From: an uncultured Thermomicrobiales bacterium
Lineage (GTDB): Bacteria; Chloroflexota; Chloroflexia; Thermomicrobiales; UBA6265
Assembly: GCA_902806365.1 (NCBI GenBank)
Contig: CADCWJ010000234.1
Span: 1 to 22,288 of the forward strand
Direction of reading: 5' to 3'
Length of the DNA: 22,288 nt
Part shown: piece by piece, positions 15,006-22,288 of the stretch
How the letters are laid out: each line of letters opens with the position of its first letter
How positions within the stretch are numbered: position 1 is the stretch's first letter
The notes under the pieces: generated by a model
The model's input: only the letters and a program-made list of their open reading frames with translations
Told to the model about the DNA's origin: nothing
The model's database searches: none
Made by a program: the position numbers and the translations under genes

Positions 15006-15968
15006 ATGAAGATCGGCGTGTTTACCGTCCTGTTCGCGCAGCGTCCCTTCGAGGAAGCGCTGGACTACATTGCCCAGGCGGGAGTCGAGGCGGTGGAGAT
15101 CGGCACCGGCGGCGCTCCTGGCAACAGCCATTGCGATCTCGACCAGCTCGTCGACAACAGCGACGCGCAGAAGACGTACATGGACGCAATCACGAGCCGG
15201 GGCCTCGAGATCAGCGCCCTTTCCTGTCATGGCAATCCGCTGCACCCCAACAAGGCCGCGGCAAGTGCCGACGACGAGTCGTTCCGCAAGACCGTGTGCC
15301 TCGCCAGCCAGCTCGGCGTCCCCAATGTGATCACCTTCTCGGGGTGCCCTGGCGATTCCGAGAACGCCCGTTTCCCGAACTGGGTGACCTGTCCCTGGCC
15401 CACCGATTTCGCCGATCTCCTGGACTGGCAGTGGCGCGAGGTCGCCACCCCCTATTGGTCGGAAGCGGGAAAATTCGCGGCAGACAACAATGTCCGCGTC
15501 GCGATCGAGCTGCATCCGGGATTCCTGGGATATCACACGGAGTCGTTTTGGCGCCTGCGGGAGATCGGGGGCGACGCGATCGGCGTCAACTTCGATCCAT
15601 CGCACCTCTTCTGGCAGGGCATGGACCCCTTGGTCTGCGTACGGGAGCTGAAGGACGCGATCTTCCACGTCCACATGAAGGATACGTGGCTCGATCGCCC
15701 GAACATCAACCGGAACGGCGTGCTCGACACGAAGTCGTACACCGACGAGGTGCATCGCTCGTGGATCTTCCGGACCGTGGGGTATGGACATGGCCCCGAA
15801 TTTTGGCGCTCGCTGATTTCCGAGCTCCGCCTGGCCGGCTACGATGGTGCCCTCTCGATCGAGCATGAGGATTCGCTGATGAGCACGAACGAAGGCTTCA
15901 CCAAGGCGGTCGAGTTCCTGAAGGAGTCGGTGATTCGCGAGGCGCCGGGCGAGGCGTGGTGGGCGTAA
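15006..15968 (+). CDS. sugar phosphate isomerase/epimerase (xylose-isomerase-like TIM barrel)
   Basis: Soluble TIM-barrel enzyme of 320 residues from the AP endonuclease 2 superfamily, whose members isomerise or epimerise sugars, dehydrate inosose or act on related polyols. The divalent-metal ligands appear at the expected strand ends: Glu168 in VAIELHPG, Asp197 in NFDPSHL, His223 in HVHMKD and Glu286 in LSIEHED. The N-terminus MKIGVFTVLF forms the first strand. ATG at 15006 has AGGGAG at 14993-14998 with a 7-base spacer; the longer open frame to 14910 lies across the promoter and is rejected. An oxidoreductase of the Gfo/Idh/MocA family follows after 48 bases, a pairing common in inositol and rare-sugar catabolic operons. 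The exact substrate cannot be read from the sequence. Confidence 0.92.
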   Translation: MKIGVFTVLFAQRPFEEALDYIAQAGVEAVEIGTGGAPGNSHCDLDQLVDNSDAQKTYMDAITSRGLEISALSCHGNPLHPNKAAASADDESFRKTVCLASQLGVPNVITFSGCPGDSENARFPNWVTCPWPTDFADLLDWQWREVATPYWSEAGKFAADNNVRVAIELHPGFLGYHTESFWRLREIGGDAIGVNFDPSHLFWQGMDPLVCVRELKDAIFHVHMKDTWLDRPNINRNGVLDTKSYTDEVHRSWIFRTVGYGHGPEFWRSLISELRLAGYDGALSIEHEDSLMSTNEGFTKAVEFLKESVIREAPGEAWWA

Positions 15969-16016
15969 CGTCCGCGATCGTGGGCGCAGGCAGGGCGACG
16001 ACGAGGGGAGTGAGCG

Positions 16017-17186
16017 ATGACTGAGATCGGCATCGGGCTCGTTGGCTACAAGTTCATGGGACGGGCCCATTCCAACGCCTACCGGCAGGTAGCGCGGTTC
16101 TTCGATGTGGATCCGCAGCCGGTGATGCGGGCGATCTGCGGGCGCGACGAGACGGCGGTCGCCGAGGCGGCAAGGTCGATGGGCTGGGAATCGACCGAGA
16201 CCGATTATCACCAACTGGTGAACCGCTCGGATATCGGTCTGGTCGACGTTTCGACGCCGGGATACCTTCACAAGGACGTCGTGATCGCCGCCCTCGAAGC
16301 CGGCAAGCACGTGCTGTGCGAGAAGCCCCTCGCCAACACGCTTGACGAGGCGGCAGAGATGCTTGCCGCCGCCAGAACGGCCGGCACGATCGCGATGGTG
16401 AACTTCAATTACCGACGGGTTCCGGCCGTCCAGCTCGCGAAGCAGTTGATCGACGACGGAACCCTTGGCGAGATCCGGCACTGGCGCGCCGTCTATCTGC
16501 AGGACTGGCTCGTCGACCCCTCCGTCCCACTGGCGTGGCGACTGAAGAAGGAGTTTGCCGGGTCGGGTGCGCTCGGCGACATCGGCGCGCACATCCTGGA
16601 TCTCTCGCAATTCCTGATCGGCCCGGTTGCCGAGGTCGTCGGCACGCTCAAGACCTACATCACCCAGCGCCCGGTCGAGGTCGCGGCATCGGGCGGTTCG
16701 GGACTGAGCTGGGAATCGGGCGACGAGATGGGCGAGGTCACCGTCGATGACGGAACGACCTTCCTGGCCCGGTTCGAGAACGGCGCGAGTGGCTCGTTCG
16801 AGGCGACCCGGATGGCACTCGGGCGGCGCAACTTCAACTCGTTCGAGATCAACGGCTCGAAGGGAAGCATCGCCTTCAACCTGGAGCGTCTCAACGAGCT
16901 GGAGCTGTACCTCGGTGGTGACGAGCGGGGACGCCAGGGGTTCCGGACGATCAACGTCACGGAATCGGTTCATCCCTACACGGGGAACTGGTGGCCGGCC
17001 GGCCACATCATAGGCTGGGAGCACACCCACACCCACGTCGTGAAGGATCTGCTCGACGGCATCAAGAGCGGAACGAATCCGTCCCCCTCGTTCGAGGATG
17101 GATATCGCTGCCAGGCCGTGCTGGACGCGGTCGAGCGAAGCGCGGCGTCCGGCAAATGGGAGGCGCCGGTTCCCACCCCTGCCTGA
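16017..17186 (+). CDS. Gfo/Idh/MocA family NAD(P)-dependent oxidoreductase
   Basis: Cytoplasmic dehydrogenase of 389 residues with an N-terminal Rossmann domain and a C-terminal alpha/beta substrate domain. Motifs: the dinucleotide loop GLVGYKFMGRAHSNAY at 8-22, with Tyr11 at the place of the usual Gly, then CEKPLANT at 101-108, whose Lys103 is catalytic, and GDIGAHILD at 187-195 with Asp188 and His192 of the active site. The GRAHSNAY sequence is typical of a subfamily found with TIM-barrel isomerases. ATG at 16017 follows GGGGAG with a spacer of about 7 bases. It is the second gene of the operon starting at the isomerase and probably oxidises a sugar or polyol to the keto form that the isomerase then uses. 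Substrate unknown. Confidence 0.94.
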   Translation: MTEIGIGLVGYKFMGRAHSNAYRQVARFFDVDPQPVMRAICGRDETAVAEAARSMGWESTETDYHQLVNRSDIGLVDVSTPGYLHKDVVIAALEAGKHVLCEKPLANTLDEAAEMLAAARTAGTIAMVNFNYRRVPAVQLAKQLIDDGTLGEIRHWRAVYLQDWLVDPSVPLAWRLKKEFAGSGALGDIGAHILDLSQFLIGPVAEVVGTLKTYITQRPVEVAASGGSGLSWESGDEMGEVTVDDGTTFLARFENGASGSFEATRMALGRRNFNSFEINGSKGSIAFNLERLNELELYLGGDERGRQGFRTINVTESVHPYTGNWWPAGHIIGWEHTHTHVVKDLLDGIKSGTNPSPSFEDGYRCQAVLDAVERSAASGKWEAPVPTPA

Positions 17187-17214
17187 CGGTTAAGGAGGAA
17201 ACGTCGCTTTCGTC

Positions 17215-17232
17215 CGCGCGCATGAACCGCGC
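17215..17232. terminator. possible weak bidirectional hairpin between converging genes
   Basis: GCGCG (17216-17220) and CGCGC (17228-17232) form a short stem with a 7-base loop in the 47-base gap between the oxidoreductase and the large kinase-like gene. There is no T-run on either side, so termination here is not established. Confidence 0.25.
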
Positions 17233-17233
17233 A

Positions 17234-19630
17234 TCAGGAGGCGACGCGGGCGTCGACCGACCTGCGGTCGACACGACGGCGGGAGAGGATCGCCCGGGCA
17301 ACCCGGTCCCGCTCCTCTTCCGTCAGATCGTCGAGCGCGTTGTGTGGATCCGGCACCGCGGCGACCATGATCGCCACATCGTTGTCTCGGCTGAGCGCCG
17401 CCCGGATTCGCCGCACATGCGCGATTCGCACAACATGCGCTTCCAGTCGCTCGATGTCGAAGACCCCCTCCAGGCGTGGGTCGTTCGATAGCCCGAGGGC
17501 GCGCACAACCGGCAGGAGTTGCGCCAGCCGCCCATAGTCGATTGGCTGCGCCTCCGCCGCCTCGATCAGGTCGTCGATCACCGATACCCGCTCGACGACG
17601 CGCTGGATGACCCCCCAGGCGAACCGGTCGCTGATCCGAGCCCCGACCCGCTCGACCCGATTGAGCGCGGCAATGACCGCCGCGTCGTCATCGCCGCGAA
17701 TCACGGCGCCAAGTTCCTCCAGGGCCGAGCGCCGTTCGATTGCCTGACGAATCCGCCGCCGCTCCGGGGCACTCAACCGCTCTGCGCCCCCGGCCGGCGG
17801 ATCCGTGAAGTACTTGCTCAAGTCGTCCACATGCCGTTTTCTGAGTGCGCTACGAACCTGGGAGAGCCAGGCGACGCGCCGCTCGGCGAGACGGATCCGG
17901 TCCCGAACGTGCCCGTCCAGGTCCGACATATCGTTGAACACTTCGGGGTCGAACGCCTCGAGAATCAATCGATCATCATCGGTTTCGATTGCCCGCATCA
18001 GGCCCGGCCACTCGATTGCCCGCAGCACCCGGTGCAACGAATGCCGATCGGTGTCGCCCAGAACCACGAGCTTGCCGGAGACGGCGAGTTCGGCAAGCTG
18101 CGTGCGGTCGTTCTCGGCGAGCGCGTGGTCGAGCGACGCCCGGATCGCCACCCGCTCCCTGGCGGTGCGGGCCAGCTTCCGGCACTCGACGCCGAGGGGA
18201 AGCTGCCGGAGCGCAGCTTCCTCCGCGAGCAGCACCACCGCACCATCACGACCGCGCGACGCCTCGTCCTTCAAGCGGCGCTGATACCCCGCCGCCAGGG
18301 CGGCTTCAACACGACCCGCCAGCAGCGACGAGACCGGGTCGCTCCTGAGCCGGGCCCAAAGCCGGGCGATCTCCGGCTCGTTGTTGCGGTCCAGCGCGGT
18401 TAACAATCGACCGCGATCGTCTTCCGTGATGTCGTCCATCGCGGGGACCGCTGACTGCGGCTGAGGAGGCGCTGTTTCCCACGTGGTCCAGGCTCCATCG
18501 ATAGCGCGCGCGGCCAGGGAAGGATGCTCACGTGTCTGTTCCAGCCCGGTTGGTGGATCCCAGGGGCCAGCCGGAACAGTCGCTCCCGCACTGGCAAAGC
18601 GGGCCCTCACCCGATCGACGGCCCTGTCCAGGTTCCATCCACCACGTTCATCCAACAATTGCGACGAGAGGCTCGCCGGACGCCTGAAATTGGGAATCAA
18701 CTCCAGGTGTCGAACCAGATCGCCGATCGGGCTGACGCAGGCGGCTCGAAGCGCATCGACGAGGGGAAGCGTGTCCGCATCGACCCGCTCGTCGACATCG
18801 CGGAAACATGCGGATGCGCCGGGATCGAGCAGATCCCACGGTGAGAACAACAGCACGCCGTCGTTTGCCGAGACCGGATCGCCATAGGAACGACGGAGAT
18901 CGGGATCGTCCGAGAGAATGCGCAGCGACGTATGGATTGTGAGGAGTGCGAAGAGATCACGCGCGGCCGCGTCGGCGAATTCGGTGGGATGCCGGTACCC
19001 GGCGGTTCCCCGGCCGCCTGGACCAAGCGGGGAATCCGGCCAGGATGCGGTGTCGAGGTCGACACAGGCAATGTGCCCATCCGACCGTACGATCAGATTG
19101 GAAGCGGTGAGATCACCGTGAACGAACGACGACGTGCCAAGCGTATTGAGCACGTCAACGACCGCCGCCGCCAGCGCCCGCAGAACGCTGGTCTTGCCGG
19201 CCCGCGCCGCGCGGTCTACGGCCTGGAGAAGCGTCGGACCCTCGATCCACTCCATGACGATGGCGAGTTCCGGTCGGTCCCGCTCCCCGCTCGCTCCGGC
19301 TGTCGGCAGCACCGGACCCTGCCGGATGACCCTGATCTCACCGGGCAGCGCTCGCCCCAGCGTCGAACGATCCAACCCCTGCAATGCCCCGTACCGCACT
19401 CCCCAGTCGGTTGCACCGCCATCCGGGCTGGCACTGGCATTGCCGTCGGATGCTACGATTCTTAGTGCTATGTCGTTCGCGTCCGGACGAGCGAGCCGCG
19501 CCACAAGCGCGTTGTCTCCCACGACAACAATCGGCGCGCCGGTGTGGTCGAGAACGGGCTGCCCCTGACCCATGCGCATCGTCCCGATTTGGTCGCTCAG
19601 TGCCGCCTTGAACTGGTCGAGCCTATCCAT
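17234..19630 (-). CDS. large kinase-like protein with C-terminal helical repeats
   Basis: Predicted cytoplasmic protein of 798 residues with no membrane helix. The N-terminal part (about 30-300) has a divergent protein-kinase fold: the hinge-like VMEWIEG (125-131), the catalytic loop HGDLTASN (171-178) with Asp173, and VDLD (190-193) at the place of DFG. At the beta-3 position the sequence is ALRIVA, so Arg57 stands where the ATP-binding Lys is expected. Residues about 358-400 are a Pro/Ala linker. Residues about 401-790 hold degenerate helical repeats of about 75-85 residues with the pattern of ALxxxD-D/N-xxL ... ERxRIxxAxxRR. ATG at 19630 is chosen because AAGGA lies 8 bases upstream. It is divergent from a coiled-coil membrane protein across a 92-base gap. 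Possibly a scaffold or regulatory pseudokinase; unknown partner. Confidence 0.8.
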   Translation of the reverse strand: MDRLDQFKAALSDQIGTMRMGQGQPVLDHTGAPIVVVGDNALVARLARPDANDIALRIVASDGNASASPDGGATDWGVRYGALQGLDRSTLGRALPGEIRVIRQGPVLPTAGASGERDRPELAIVMEWIEGPTLLQAVDRAARAGKTSVLRALAAAVVDVLNTLGTSSFVHGDLTASNLIVRSDGHIACVDLDTASWPDSPLGPGGRGTAGYRHPTEFADAAARDLFALLTIHTSLRILSDDPDLRRSYGDPVSANDGVLLFSPWDLLDPGASACFRDVDERVDADTLPLVDALRAACVSPIGDLVRHLELIPNFRRPASLSSQLLDERGGWNLDRAVDRVRARFASAGATVPAGPWDPPTGLEQTREHPSLAARAIDGAWTTWETAPPQPQSAVPAMDDITEDDRGRLLTALDRNNEPEIARLWARLRSDPVSSLLAGRVEAALAAGYQRRLKDEASRGRDGAVVLLAEEAALRQLPLGVECRKLARTARERVAIRASLDHALAENDRTQLAELAVSGKLVVLGDTDRHSLHRVLRAIEWPGLMRAIETDDDRLILEAFDPEVFNDMSDLDGHVRDRIRLAERRVAWLSQVRSALRKRHVDDLSKYFTDPPAGGAERLSAPERRRIRQAIERRSALEELGAVIRGDDDAAVIAALNRVERVGARISDRFAWGVIQRVVERVSVIDDLIEAAEAQPIDYGRLAQLLPVVRALGLSNDPRLEGVFDIERLEAHVVRIAHVRRIRAALSRDNDVAIMVAAVPDPHNALDDLTEEERDRVARAILSRRRVDRRSVDARVAS
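17252..17272. repeat. perfect inverted repeat near the 3' end of the kinase-like gene
   Basis: GTCGACCG (17252-17259), loop ACCTG, CGGTCGAC (17265-17272): a perfect 8-base stem inside the final codons, 16 bases before the stop codon. It could fold in the mRNA; no T-run follows on either strand. Confidence 0.6.
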
Positions 19631-19722
19631 GCAACGATTCCTTGCCATCGTCACCAGAGCGGATCGCTGCCGGGAGAGGTGACGGTGAGTGGTAGAGTGA
19701 CACCACGTTTCAGGTGATTGTA
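19631..19722. promoter_or_regulatory. divergent intergenic region of the kinase-like/coiled-coil locus
   Basis: This 92-base gap must hold the promoters of both divergent genes, unless they lie inside the coding regions. I see a TAGAGT at 19693-19698 that could be a plus-strand -10 box without a good -35, and a GTGGT/ACCAC inverted repeat around it (19689-19693 and 19702-19706). Neither is secure. Confidence 0.3.
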
Positions 19723-21564
19723 GTGGCACGGAGCGATTCGTCGACCACGACATCACTCATGGAAAGGTCCGAGCCCTTGGAGCTACGTTCCCGCAAGACC
19801 CAACCTGCTCCTTCCCAAATCTCCGATCAAACGACCGTACACGCCTCCGTGCAGTCACCGCCGCGACGGACCCGCGTGGCGGGATTTGGAGGGGAGCGGG
19901 CCACCAATCGTTCCAGCCCGCCGTCCCTCGACCCGTCAGACAGTGTCTGGACGAGCCCGGCAAACATCTCGACCGAGATCAACGGCATCGGCGCGTCGCT
20001 TGCCGAAGTCGACCCGCGTTCGGCCGCCCGCCTGCGGGATCTGGGGCACGCACTGGCGAGTGAGGAAGGGCGGCAGCGCTGGTCGGACGTGGACCTCAGC
20101 CGGGCGTTCAACACCGACCGTCTTTCGTACGTCTATGCGCTGCGGCGTGAGGGCGGCTTTGCTCCCGCCTCGATCGAAGTGGCGGACAAGATCCGCAACG
20201 TGCTGGTCCTGGTGCCGATCGTCCTCACATGGGCCGCCCTCGCGGAAGCGTCGCTCTCCTACAACCGTTATATCGAAGAAAATCCGGCCGAGGCAGCGAC
20301 GCCCTTCCTCCTGTTGTGGCAACGCGGGTTCGGAGGAGAAGGTGGCTGGTTCTCGACCAGCTTCTCGACCGTCGCGCTGATCGATGCCGTCGTCATCATT
20401 GTGATGATCCTGCTCACCCTCTACACGCACGGGCGCCGCGAAAAACAGGAAGACCTCGTCTCCGACACGTCGGCGGCATTCCAGGCCGAGTTCGACAATG
20501 TGTTGGCGGAGGCGACGGTGATCCTCGCCGGTGATCGCTCCAACCGCCCGGCGCAGCTCACCGACAGCGTCGAGCGGCTCGCGGACCGCTTCGAGCGAAG
20601 CAGCCAGGAACTGCTGACGCAGCTTCAGGTCGAGCACGACCGGATCGGTAACCTGGCGGGCCGCCGGGAAAAGGAATTCGCTGATTTCGCGATGTTCGCG
20701 ACGGGCATGCGGTCTGGTGCCGAGGAAATGCACCGGCTCCTGATCGACCTCCGGCAGGTGTCATCCGGCCTGGAGACCGCGCTCGAAGATCTCTCCAGCG
20801 AGGTGAGTGGAGCGTCCGATCAGCAGCGCAGCCTGCTTACCGCCGTCTCCAACCTCGAGCGACTGACATCGTCGTCGATCCAGAGCGACCAGGCCGTCAC
20901 CCGCCAGCTCTCGCTTGCCGCCAACAACCTGGCCGAGACTGCCGACAAGGCGATGTCCGGCGCGGAGGCCGCGGCCCAGGCTGGACGGATCGCGTCCGAC
21001 GCGGTGCGCGGGATCGGCGAAGTGGTCCGCCAGTTGGGCGACAGCCAGGAGCGGGTCGAACAGGCGTTGGCCGGCGACACGGAAGCCAACGGCAGACTCG
21101 CCGAGGCGCTCCGGTCGAGCACTGCCGCCGCTCAGACGACGACCCGGATCCTCAACGACATCGGCGGCGGTCTCGCCCGGATCCGGGAGGAATTCGACCG
21201 GCTCGGCTCCCAGACCGGTCAGAATGCGGGAGCCCTGAATGCCCTCCTGGCGCAGCAGACGGAGATCGCGAAAGACATTTCGCAGGTTGCGCGCGAATTG
21301 GGCACGGTTGGGCTCGGCACCGCCCAACGCCAGCGCGAGGTGAACCAGGATCTCCAGCATCTGGTCCAGCGCCTCGATGGCCTGGCAACCACCCTGAACC
21401 GACTCGTGCAGCAGGCGCCGAATGCGGAGAACCTGCAGCAAGCGTTCACCACGGCGCTCCGGTCCGAGCTCGGGCGGACGCCCAGCACGATCGGCGCGTC
21501 CAGCGCCTCGGGCGACGACGATGTCCGCACGCGGGATTCGTGGAACCGGCCACCGCGCACCTGA
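19723..21564 (+). CDS. two-helix membrane protein with long coiled-coil tail
   Basis: Protein of 613 residues. The first 155 residues are soluble and polar: a disordered Ser/Thr/Pro-rich start, then a helical part around ALASEEGRQRWSDVDLSRAF. Two membrane helices follow at about 159-176 (VLVLVPIVLTWAALAEA) and 213-234 (TSFSTVALIDAVVIIVMILL), joined by a loop of about 37 residues with NPAEAATPFLLLWQRGFGG. From about 250 to 575 the protein is almost wholly heptad-like and rich in Ala, Gln, Ser and Leu, resembling the signalling coils of chemoreceptors or the tail of ZorA. The C-terminus is disordered. Start: AGGTG at 19712-19716 favours GTG at 19723; GTG 19714 and ATG 19759 are alternatives. 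Family not recognised; a MotB-like gene follows after 86 bases. Confidence 0.75.
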   Translation: MARSDSSTTTSLMERSEPLELRSRKTQPAPSQISDQTTVHASVQSPPRRTRVAGFGGERATNRSSPPSLDPSDSVWTSPANISTEINGIGASLAEVDPRSAARLRDLGHALASEEGRQRWSDVDLSRAFNTDRLSYVYALRREGGFAPASIEVADKIRNVLVLVPIVLTWAALAEASLSYNRYIEENPAEAATPFLLLWQRGFGGEGGWFSTSFSTVALIDAVVIIVMILLTLYTHGRREKQEDLVSDTSAAFQAEFDNVLAEATVILAGDRSNRPAQLTDSVERLADRFERSSQELLTQLQVEHDRIGNLAGRREKEFADFAMFATGMRSGAEEMHRLLIDLRQVSSGLETALEDLSSEVSGASDQQRSLLTAVSNLERLTSSSIQSDQAVTRQLSLAANNLAETADKAMSGAEAAAQAGRIASDAVRGIGEVVRQLGDSQERVEQALAGDTEANGRLAEALRSSTAAAQTTTRILNDIGGGLARIREEFDRLGSQTGQNAGALNALLAQQTEIAKDISQVARELGTVGLGTAQRQREVNQDLQHLVQRLDGLATTLNRLVQQAPNAENLQQAFTTALRSELGRTPSTIGASSASGDDDVRTRDSWNRPPRT

Positions 21565-21650
21565 TCCGTCGCGCCAGTCCACCCTGTCGATCCAGCATCG
21601 CGCGTTTCATTTGAACCGGGTCACATCTCACACGTCGCCGGAGTACCGAC

Positions 21651-22288
21651 ATGCATCCTTACAAGCGAAAGCGACGAACCAGGCGCGACATGGTCGTACT
21701 GGGCGGTTGGCTGTTCGCTGACCTGCTGCTCGGGCTGGCAATGCTCTTCGCGGTCGCGAACACCGTCGGTCAGGCCCCACCGACGCCGACTCCGACCGCG
21801 ACGCCGAACCAGCTCCAGACCGCCCAGGCCAACCTCAACGCCCAGCAAGCGGAAAATCAGGAAACGGTCGAGGCCCTCGAGAATCAGATCGCGCTTGCCA
21901 ACACCAGCGCACAGCAGACCGAAGCAGCGATCGAGCGGCAATCGGCGGCCGCCACGCGGGCCGCCGATGCGGAGGCGACGCGTGCGGCACTGTCGGAGAC
22001 CGACCGCGCCACCGCCGACGCCCTCGCCACCGAGCAGGCATTCAGCGCGCAGTCCACGATTTCCGCCCTGGCGACCGAGCAGGCGGGCGCGGATTCGAGC
22101 GTCACCGATCTCAACAACCAGCTTGCGACGAACGTCGCTCAGGCGACCGAAGTCGCGGCACAGATCAACACGCAGGCGACCGAACAGGCGGCGCTCCAGG
22201 CGCAAGCGACCGCGAACGCCGCGTCCGGCGCAAACCTCCAGTCGACCGCCATCGCGGCCCAGAACCAGGCGGCCACCGTCCAGGCACA
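21651..22288 (+). CDS. MotB-like single-span protein with Ala/Thr/Gln coiled-coil repeats (3' end outside window)
   Basis: Only the first 212 residues are visible and the frame is open to the right edge. A basic N-terminus (KRKRRTRRD) precedes one membrane helix, residues about 14-37, with WLFADLLLGLAMLF. This resembles the plug/TM helix of MotB (Y/F-A-D-L-L/M-T then hydrophobic, F), with Asp24 at the position of the proton-binding Asp. After it comes a Pro/Thr-rich hinge (PPTPTPTATP, 43-52) and then a long Ala/Thr/Gln-rich, probably coiled-coil region with loose repeats such as ATEQA. GGAG at 21640-21643 with a 7-base spacer firmly sets ATG at 21651. A C-terminal OmpA-like peptidoglycan-binding domain would be expected in a true MotB relative, but it lies beyond the window. 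Confidence 0.75.
   Translation, partial: MHPYKRKRRTRRDMVVLGGWLFADLLLGLAMLFAVANTVGQAPPTPTPTATPNQLQTAQANLNAQQAENQETVEALENQIALANTSAQQTEAAIERQSAAATRAADAEATRAALSETDRATADALATEQAFSAQSTISALATEQAGADSSVTDLNNQLATNVAQATEVAAQINTQATEQAALQAQATANAASGANLQSTAIAAQNQAATVQA

Noticed and set aside
14913..17036. 707-codon open frame on the minus strand opposite the isomerase and oxidoreductase
   Set aside because: Spans two genes with intact catalytic motifs and good RBSs on the plus strand; its translation is Arg/Asp-rich low-quality sequence with no domain.
21810..22288. CRISPR-like or tandem DNA repeat in the last gene
   Set aside because: The repetition is at the level of amino-acid composition (Ala/Thr/Gln coil); units vary in length and spacing and the frame stays open.

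Overview
The window looks like ordinary bacterial chromosome from a GC-rich member of the Chloroflexota, most likely near Thermomicrobia/Sphaerobacter. This is inferred from gene style only: paired ABC2_membrane_6-type permeases, a dual zinc-ribbon protein, an AI-2E transporter beside a stress/PRC-barrel protein, kinases with extracytoplasmic SH3 domains, and a long NadA. No rRNA, tRNA, CRISPR array, insertion sequence or phage gene was seen. Coding density is high, and many start codons are supported by a visible ribosome binding site (RBS).

Layout. (1) 1-2371: end of one ABC-2 permease, a second permease and their ATPase, tightly spaced. (2) 2468-4261: a small dual zinc-ribbon protein converging, with abutting stop codons, on a class III aminotransferase. 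(3) 4470-8358: glucose-6-phosphate isomerase, then an AI-2E family membrane protein and a stress/PRC-barrel protein that look translationally coupled. (4) 8355-10126 (minus): quinolinate synthase NadA followed by a one-cysteine peroxiredoxin, with a good promoter and an overlapping palindrome. (5) 10434-14732 (minus): in transcription order, a Ser/Thr kinase with an outside SH3 domain, a 59-residue membrane protein, an OmpR-type response regulator and a histidine kinase whose membrane sensor module is duplicated. (6) 15006-17186: a TIM-barrel sugar isomerase and a Gfo/Idh/MocA oxidoreductase, probably one carbohydrate or polyol operon. (7) 17234-22288: a divergent locus with a large kinase-like protein carrying helical repeats on the minus strand and, on the plus strand, a two-helix membrane protein with a long coiled-coil tail followed by a protein whose N-terminus resembles the MotB plug/TM helix. 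The last gene runs off the window.

Region 7 is the best candidate for a poorly described system: a cytoplasmic kinase-fold protein next to a coiled-coil membrane protein and a possible proton-conducting MotB-like subunit. The parts resemble the logic of ion-driven MotA/MotB-type machines (flagellar stators, Zorya ZorA/ZorB), but the coiled-coil protein does not show a clear MotA fold and the neighbouring genes downstream are not visible. Function is therefore not assigned.

Region 5 is a signalling cluster. The small membrane protein had to be read directly from the minus strand; it has one of the best RBSs in the window and sits directly upstream of the two-component pair, with repeated GAAACG half-sites in its leader.
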